A stretch of 64,000 bases of DNA, from positions 1,860,001-1,924,000 of the forward strand of contig OZ218965.1 of the NCBI GenBank assembly GCA_965112735.1, given 5' to 3'. The notes beneath the pieces were generated by a model. It was not told the DNA's origin. It saw only the letters and a program-made list of their open reading frames with translations, and made no database searches. Source of the DNA: Phaeosaccion multiseriatum. Taxonomy: Eukaryota > Ochrophyta, other classes. Position numbers and translations under genes: made by a program. Position 1 is the first letter of the stretch; each line of letters begins with the position of its first letter. Positions 58,282 to 64,000 of this stretch are shown here, one piece after another.

Positions 58282-60902
58282 ATGAAGATGAAGATGGAGA
58301 TGCTGCCGGTGTGCGCGGTCCTGTGCGCCCTGCTTCCAGCACGTCTCGTCCAGGGACAAACACGTAAGAGATGGTTGCAAGCACTCAAGAAGACGGGTAG
58401 CGAGAGTGGGGAGGAGCAGCGCCACAGCAGCAGCGATGGTCCATGGCCCGCTACCTTCCTGATGTCATGAATGACTGGGCTCCCATGCCTGACCTGACGC
58501 TGCCCTTGTTTTATTTCTTGCCGCCACGCTATGCTACCGTGGTTCCTGCTGCCCTCTGCACCTGTTCCGACAACACCAGCTCCAACACCGGTACGTATGG
58601 GAATGGTCGTGGTACACAGAGACTTCTTCATGCGGCTTTCTTCATGTAGTTGTGTGCTCTCAGTGTGTGCAGTCTTATCTCCCTCAGAGGGTCCCTCTTT
58701 GCTCACTTCAACACACTTACCTTACCTCCTCCTCTCTCGCCCGTCCTACCGTCAGGCGCTTTCGTCGTGTCAAGCAGACGCAAACGCCTTCCTGAGCATG
58801 ACTGACCAGCAACTGTTCGACATGCAAGACTCCGACAACCGGATTGGCGACTACTGCTACAACCGACAAATCTCTAGCAGCTCTGCTGTCTGCAACTACT
58901 ATGTCCTGGCGGTACCGAGCGCCACTCATTCCGGCTGGCCCCGCACCACCCCAGCCGATGCAGGGACGGGCTGTGTGTATGAGGGTGAGGGGGGCCCGAC
59001 CAGGTGTTTCTTCCAGGACTTCAGTTACGATCTCACCGGGGCGGAACGCAGCTCCATGTGCACGCAGGACGTCGTGGCCAATGCAGCCGCTCAACTGCGT
59101 CATGCCATCACGAATGGAGCTTGCTGTGACGCGACTCAGGTATGCATGCATGTATGTATGTATGTATGTATGTATGTATGTATGTATGTATGTATGTATG
59201 TATGTATACATATGTATGTATGTGTGTGCACGGGCAGGGATGGCAATCTATGGGTGTGCATACGTAGACGGATGGCGGGCAGCTCATCAGCGGCACAAAC
59301 CCCACCCTCTCCACCCACCCATCCACCCACCCAGTCTCCGCGTCTGTTGGGGATGTTCCATCTGGACTCTTGTGTACCCTCCTCTAATACACTCTCGCTC
59401 CCTCCTCTTTCTGCTTCTTACCCTCACTGCCGGCCACAGGAACCCACGCCAGACCCCACTCCTGCCCCTACAACGGTGTCCACCACGCTAGACCCCACTC
59501 CGGCCCCTACACCTGTCCCGACAACACCCGCTCCCACACCGGTACGTCCCGAAGTGCCTAACCTTCTTGTCTCTCTCAGAGAGTCCCTCTTTGCTCACTT
59601 CAACACCTGCACCTGTGCCCCACCCCTTCTTCCGCCCGTCTTCCCCTTCAGGCGCCTTCGTGTCAAGCAGATGCAGACGCCTTCCTGAGCATGACTGACC
59701 AGGAGCTGTTCGACATGCAAGACTCCGACAACAGGATTGGCGAATACTGCTACAACCGACAAATCTCTAGCAGCTCTGCTGCCTGCAACTACTATGTCCT
59801 GGCGGTACCGAGCGCCACTCATTCCGGCTGGCCCCGCACCACCCCAGGCGACGCAGGGACGGGCTGTGTGTATGAGGGTGACGGGGGCCCGACCAGGTGC
59901 TTCTTCCAGGACTTCAGTTACGATCTCACCGGGGCGGAACGCAGCTCCATGTGCACGCAGGACGTCGTGGCCAATGCAGCCGCTCAACTGCGTCATGCCA
60001 TCACGAATGGAGCTTGCTGTGACGCGACGGAGGTATGTATGTATGTATGGATGTGCATGCGTAGACGGATGGTGGGCACCTCATCATGGCACCAGGCCAC
60101 CCTCTCCACCCACCCAGTCTCCGCGTCTGTTGGGAATGTTCTGTTCCATCTGGGCTCTTGTGTACCCGCCTCTAATACACTCTCGCCCATCCTCCCCTCC
60201 TCTTTCTGCTTCCTACCCTCACTGCCGGCCACAGGAACCCACGCCAGTCCCCACCCAGACCCCTGTACCCACGCTGGTCCCCACTCCGACCCCTGTACCC
60301 ACGCTGGTCCCCACTCCGCCCCCTACCAAGGAGATCAACTGCCCCTCGCTGGGATGGCCGGCAGGTGCAGCGCATTCACCGACCGTGCTTCGTGCAACTG
60401 CTGGACCTCTTCTTCCTTCGCGTGCTCGTGTTCCGGGAACAGCTGCGGCACTGGTGGTGGTGGCGGTGGCCCTACTCCTACTCCTCCTCCACTGGCCACC
60501 AGGCCCCCGACGATGGCGCCCACGCCAGGGACCCCGCCTCCTGTCGGAGAGGTGAACTGTGCCGCGCTGGGATGGCCGGGCAGCTGCGGCGCCTTCACCG
60601 ACGCTGCCTCGTGCAGCTGCTGGACCAAGTCCGCCTTCGCGTGCTCGTGGTCCGGCAGCAGCTGCGGCACTGGTGGTGGTGGCGGCGGCCCTACTCCTAC
60701 TCCCCCTCCATTGGCCACCAGGCCCCCGACGTACGCGCCCACACCAGGGACCCCCCCTCCTGTGACTTCCCCCGAGGTGGACTGCACGCGGCTGGGCTGG
60801 GGCGGATCGTGCGGCGGCTACACCTCCGAAGGCGAGTGCGAGTGCTGGGCCTCTTCGTCCTTCGCATGCGGCTGGAGCATCGCAGATCAGCAGTGCCACT
60901 GA
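58282..60902 (+). CDS. secreted modular Cys-rich protein, family member B (frame break in last exon)
   Basis: Exons by comparison with member A: 58282-58363 (signal peptide MKMKMEMLPVCAVLCALLPA), 58580-58590, 58756-59139, 59440-59541, 59652-60032, 60235-60902. Two copies of the 127/128-residue domain are present instead of three, the variant carrying ISSSSAVCNYYVLAVPSATH. The last exon has three of the C-terminal Trp/Cys modules plus a damaged first one. At 60358-60362 the sequence is one base shorter than in member A (55657-55661), so the frame leaves the modules and hits a stop near 60555. Downstream modules remain intact in the shifted frame. Either a recent inactivating or truncating mutation or a sequencing error explains this; without it the gene would be complete to the TGA at 60900-60902. 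Confidence 0.8.
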
Positions 60903-60904
60903 AG

Positions 60905-61865
60905 AGAGTGATCGCCGAGCAGCGAGGGCCAGTTGTTGCCATCAAGGGTAGTTCTTACTCGGCGGACGGCTTGTGCTCGTCTCTTACTTGCACGACTTGG
61001 AGGGGGCTGCAGCCAGGAGGGAAGGAAGGGTGTGATTGGACCGGACTGATGGCTGCACACGTTTGGGGGGTTGAGTTGTGGGGCGATTCCTGCCCAAGCT
61101 GGCGGGGCGCCGACGAGAGGGAGAGTGTGTGGAGTGGCTGGGCGCGTGTGTGTGTGCGCGCCGTGTACAAAAGTTGGACAAGCAAGATGATTTCGTATCT
61201 GTCCACGTGGAAAGATTAATGAAGTTGAGGTACACATCTTCCGGTCTTGCCTCTCCCTCCGAACCCGTCTAGTTTGGAGCTAGTGAGCGGCCCAGCGCCT
61301 TAGTTCTCAAGCCACATCTCACATATTCTGCTCGTACACACCTGCTGCTATTCTTGCGACAACAGTGGGAAGAGACCTTCACAAACGAAGGGTTGGAGGG
61401 CACCTTATCTCCTCCGTCACTCTGCCTGCTGTTCCTCCTCCTCGCTGTGGCCCCGTCTCGCCGACTCTACGCTGCCGCCTTCTCTTCGTCCGTCGGCCCC
61501 GCCTCTTTCTACCCCCTCCTCTTCTTGGTCTCTTGCTGCCCCTTGTCGGTGTTCCACAGCCACTATGGCTTGCACTCGCTCCTCCGCGCTGCTCAGGAGG
61601 GGAACTTCCATCCCTGTGGCAGCGCTTGGTCCCGGCTGCTCTGCGGCTCCTGCAGAGCTGCTCCCCTGAGCTGCCATCCCTGCGCTCGATGAAGGCCCCT
61701 GCTCATCCGTGTCTTCTGCTCCTGCTCTGCGCAGAGAGCAGCGCGATGGCGCTGACGAAGAGCCTGCATCATCCCCCGGGAGAGCTTCAGCTCTGAGAAA
61801 CTCCATAGCCACGCAGATCCCTAGTACCCTCTTTGCCCCTGCATTGCTTTATCATGGGCACACCA
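60905..61865 (+). repeat. segmental duplication, copy 2 (matches 56375-57260)
   Basis: See copy 1. The spacing between the copies is about 4.5 kb, which sets the size of the duplicated unit that carries a whole family member. Confidence 0.93.
61417..61806 (-). CDS. hypothetical antisense frame in the segmental duplication, copy 2
   Basis: Counterpart of 57218-56958, longer by an internal in-frame block (AEDTDEQGPSSS) and a C-terminal extension. Function unknown; it may be non-coding. Confidence 0.2.
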   Translation of the reverse strand: MEFLRAEALPGDDAGSSSAPSRCSLRRAGAEDTDEQGPSSSAGMAAQGSSSAGAAEQPGPSAATGMEVPLLSSAEERVQAIVAVEHRQGAARDQEEEGVERGGADGRREGGSVESARRGHSEEEEQQAE

Positions 61866-63426
61866 AGCAACGAGAGCAGGACCGGCATGAGGGAAGGTCG
61901 GCCACAGACCGGCCTATAAGCCTATGCTCTAGCTAGGCCGGACTTCTCTTCACATCTAGGCTTGACCAGGGGGGGGCGAGCTCTGTGTCCCCTACCGAAC
62001 CCCTCACTCGACCAATTGTCGTATCTTGGCCTGTGAGAAGCCACTGCGAGCTCAGGGAAAGAAGAGGGAGCGAGGGAGGGAGGGAGTGAGCGGGTGCGTG
62101 CGTGGGTGGATGCGTGGGTGGGAACGTGCGTGCGTGCGTGTGTGCGTGCGTGAGTGAGTGAGTGAGTGACGAATGAATGAATGAGTGCGCGTGCGTGCGT
62201 GAGTGAGTGAACGAGTGGGTTAGCTAGGGTGTGAGTGAGTGAGTGAGTGAGCGTGTGCGTGCGTTTGTGGGTGGATGCCACACTGTCACACTGGTGGAGT
62301 GTTTGCATGATAAGTGGGTGCCTGAGAAGTGGGGAGTGAGGACGAGGAGGAGTGTCAAAGCTACACCCTCCTGCGCTGTCACTCGCTGCCTGGCTGGACC
62401 ACGCCTTGCACACTTTGTCTCAAGATGCTGCCCTTGCTCTACCTTATGAGGGCCTGCTGTCCAAGTGATGTTATGATGCTGAGAAACGAAGTTTTCAAAG
62501 GGTTGTTAGAGAGAGAGAGGCCCTAGCCAAAGGAAGGGCCCAGCAGAGGAAACTTGGGGTCCCCTAGCTAGGCCAGGACCCAACAGAGGTAGGTTAGGGG
62601 TTTTGAGCTCCCCCTAGGCCTAGCTAGGCCAGGGACCTGCGTCTCTAAACCTAGACCAATAGGCCGGTCTGGAACCGAGGAGGGGAATCGGAGGGCTACC
62701 ATGATCGTGTAAGTTGGGCGTATGTTTGGTTTCACAGCTGGCACTTCTCTTCTCTGATTCGTTCGATGTTTGCACGGCTAAGTATGTTCTTTACAGGGCC
62801 TAGGCCAGGAGCCTGCGGCTCCTCTAGGCCGGCCGAATTTAGACCTAGGCCAATATTGGGAGATTCTTCTCTGTCAGTCTCTTCAAGCACTGTCAGTTGA
62901 TTACTAATATTAAGTCAATAAATAATTCTTCTCGTGTTTCAAATTTCTTCTCTCTGGTTCGTTGACTCCTTCTTAACTCTAGTACCTCTTCTCGTCCTCT
63001 CCATCCCACTGCTAAATACGGCCTAGGCCATGGGCCTGCGCCACATAGGCCGGTCTGTGGCCGAGGAGGGGTACCAATCGTGTAAGAAGTTGGGTTAGTT
63101 TCACAGCTGGTACAGTACTTGCTTCTCGCGATTCGAGAATATACTGAAATGGTTCTTTGCACGGATAGCTACGTTCTTTGCAACGGCATCACCATGTTAT
63201 ATTGTATATGCACCCCAATTCAGTAAAATGTATGCGAACTACCTACTCGGCCCATTCTGTATTCTGGCGGGTTGTTATGCTGGGCACGCAATTATGGAGG
63301 GGGGTGCTTGCTCGAAGCTCGAGGAACACAAATTAGGCTTGAATGCAGTGGTGGTACAATCACAAACACAAGAACAAGAAGGAAATATTTGCAAAAAGCA
63401 CGACAGGATATCTACGACAAGCCAAC
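61866..63426. other. intergenic region with GTGAGTGA-type microsatellite and diverged repeats
   Basis: 62060-62270 is a GAGT/GCGT microsatellite. From 62530 to 63060 CTAGGCC, GGCCTAGG and TAGGCCGG motifs recur. A segment around 62655-62790 (GGCCGGTCTG...CACAGCTGG...GTTCTTT) recurs diverged at 63043-63180. No gene seen. Confidence 0.55.
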
Positions 63427-64000
63427 ATGAAGATGAAGATGCACCTGCTGCCTGTGTGCGCGGTGCTTTGCGCCCTGCTTCCGGCACGTCTCGTCCAGGG
63501 ACAAACATGTAAGAGAGCGAGGAGGATGCAAAAGGCAGGGTGGGAGTGGGCAGCCACTGGTTGGGGAGGAGCAGGCAGCCAGCGCCGCAGCAGCAGCGAT
63601 GGCCCGTGGCCCGCTACCCTCCTGGCTGCTGTTCTGAATGACCGGCCTCCCAGCCATGGCTGGCTCATGATGCCTGAGACCTGACGCTGGCCTTCCTTCT
63701 TGTATTTGCTTGCCGCCACGCTTTGTTCCTTGGCCCTTGCTGCCTTGCCGTGGTTCTTCTGTTGTTCTTCCGACAACACCAGCTTCAACACCGGTGCGTA
63801 GCTAAGGCCTGGGAATGGTTGTGCGTGTACTCGAGTACACATACTAGTCCGGCTGCTCCAGTCATGCGGCTTTCTTTTTGCAACGACGACGTATTCTCTT
63901 CTCTCTTTAGTGTATACCCTTCTGAAAAAAACAGTCTGATCTTTCTCAGGCACAGTGTCCCTCTTTGCTCCCTTCAACACCTTGATCTTACCTCCTCCTC
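63427..64000 (+). CDS. secreted modular Cys-rich protein, family member C (5' part)
   Basis: Exon 1 (63427-63508) encodes MKMKMHLLPVCAVLCALLPA and the end of the signal peptide, matching members A and B almost exactly. Exon 2 is probably 63783-63793 (acceptor AACACCAG, donor GTGCGT). The domain exons should follow to the right of the window. The leader before the ATG is also conserved. Confidence 0.75.

Overview
The window is nuclear DNA from a eukaryote. It holds long multi-exon genes with GT-AG introns, an LTR retrotransposon, dense microsatellites and lineage-specific families of secreted cysteine-rich proteins. One predicted protein (23675-29632) starts with a signal peptide followed by a Ser-Ala-Phe motif, which resembles the bipartite plastid-targeting presequence of algae with a complex red plastid. 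I infer a unicellular alga of the ochrophyte or haptophyte kind, but I cannot fix the lineage from sequence alone. I traced most gene models by hand through splice sites. In every complete model the exon lengths sum to a multiple of three, which is independent support for them.

Layout. 1-6624: the 5' part of an LTR retrotransposon on the minus strand (gag with a CCHC knuckle, then a very Gln-rich region and an aspartic protease; it runs off the left edge). It is inserted in an intron of the next gene. 7018-14531 (-): at least 20 small exons of a secreted protein with thrombospondin type-3 calcium repeats and cysteine modules; its 3' part is a tandem array of about 930 bp units. 14532-17206: no gene seen; it holds repeats, including a foldback element. 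17207-22493 (+): a guanylate-binding-protein-like gene with degenerate GTPase motifs. 23675-29632 (-): a 15-exon plastid-type glutathione transferase. 29898-42706 (+): a 20-exon fusion of TPRs, a GT41 (O-GlcNAc transferase-type) domain, more TPRs and a GT4-type glycosyltransferase. 43767-45623 (-): a secreted five-module cysteine-rich protein. 47074-48616 (-): a METTL21-like lysine methyltransferase. 48912-51898 (+): a PPR protein. 52516-64000 (+): three tandem members of a secreted modular family, the last one cut by the window end.

Common themes. Two gene pairs are divergent with under 300 bp between start codons (29633-29897 and 48617-48911). Introns carry CT-rich or splice-site-like tandem repeats in the sense orientation. 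Four loci encode secreted, exon-modular, cysteine-rich proteins, consistent with cell-surface or extracellular functions. The most unusual feature is the array at 6625-8986, where intron sequence is nearly identical between copies while the tiny exons inside differ strongly.
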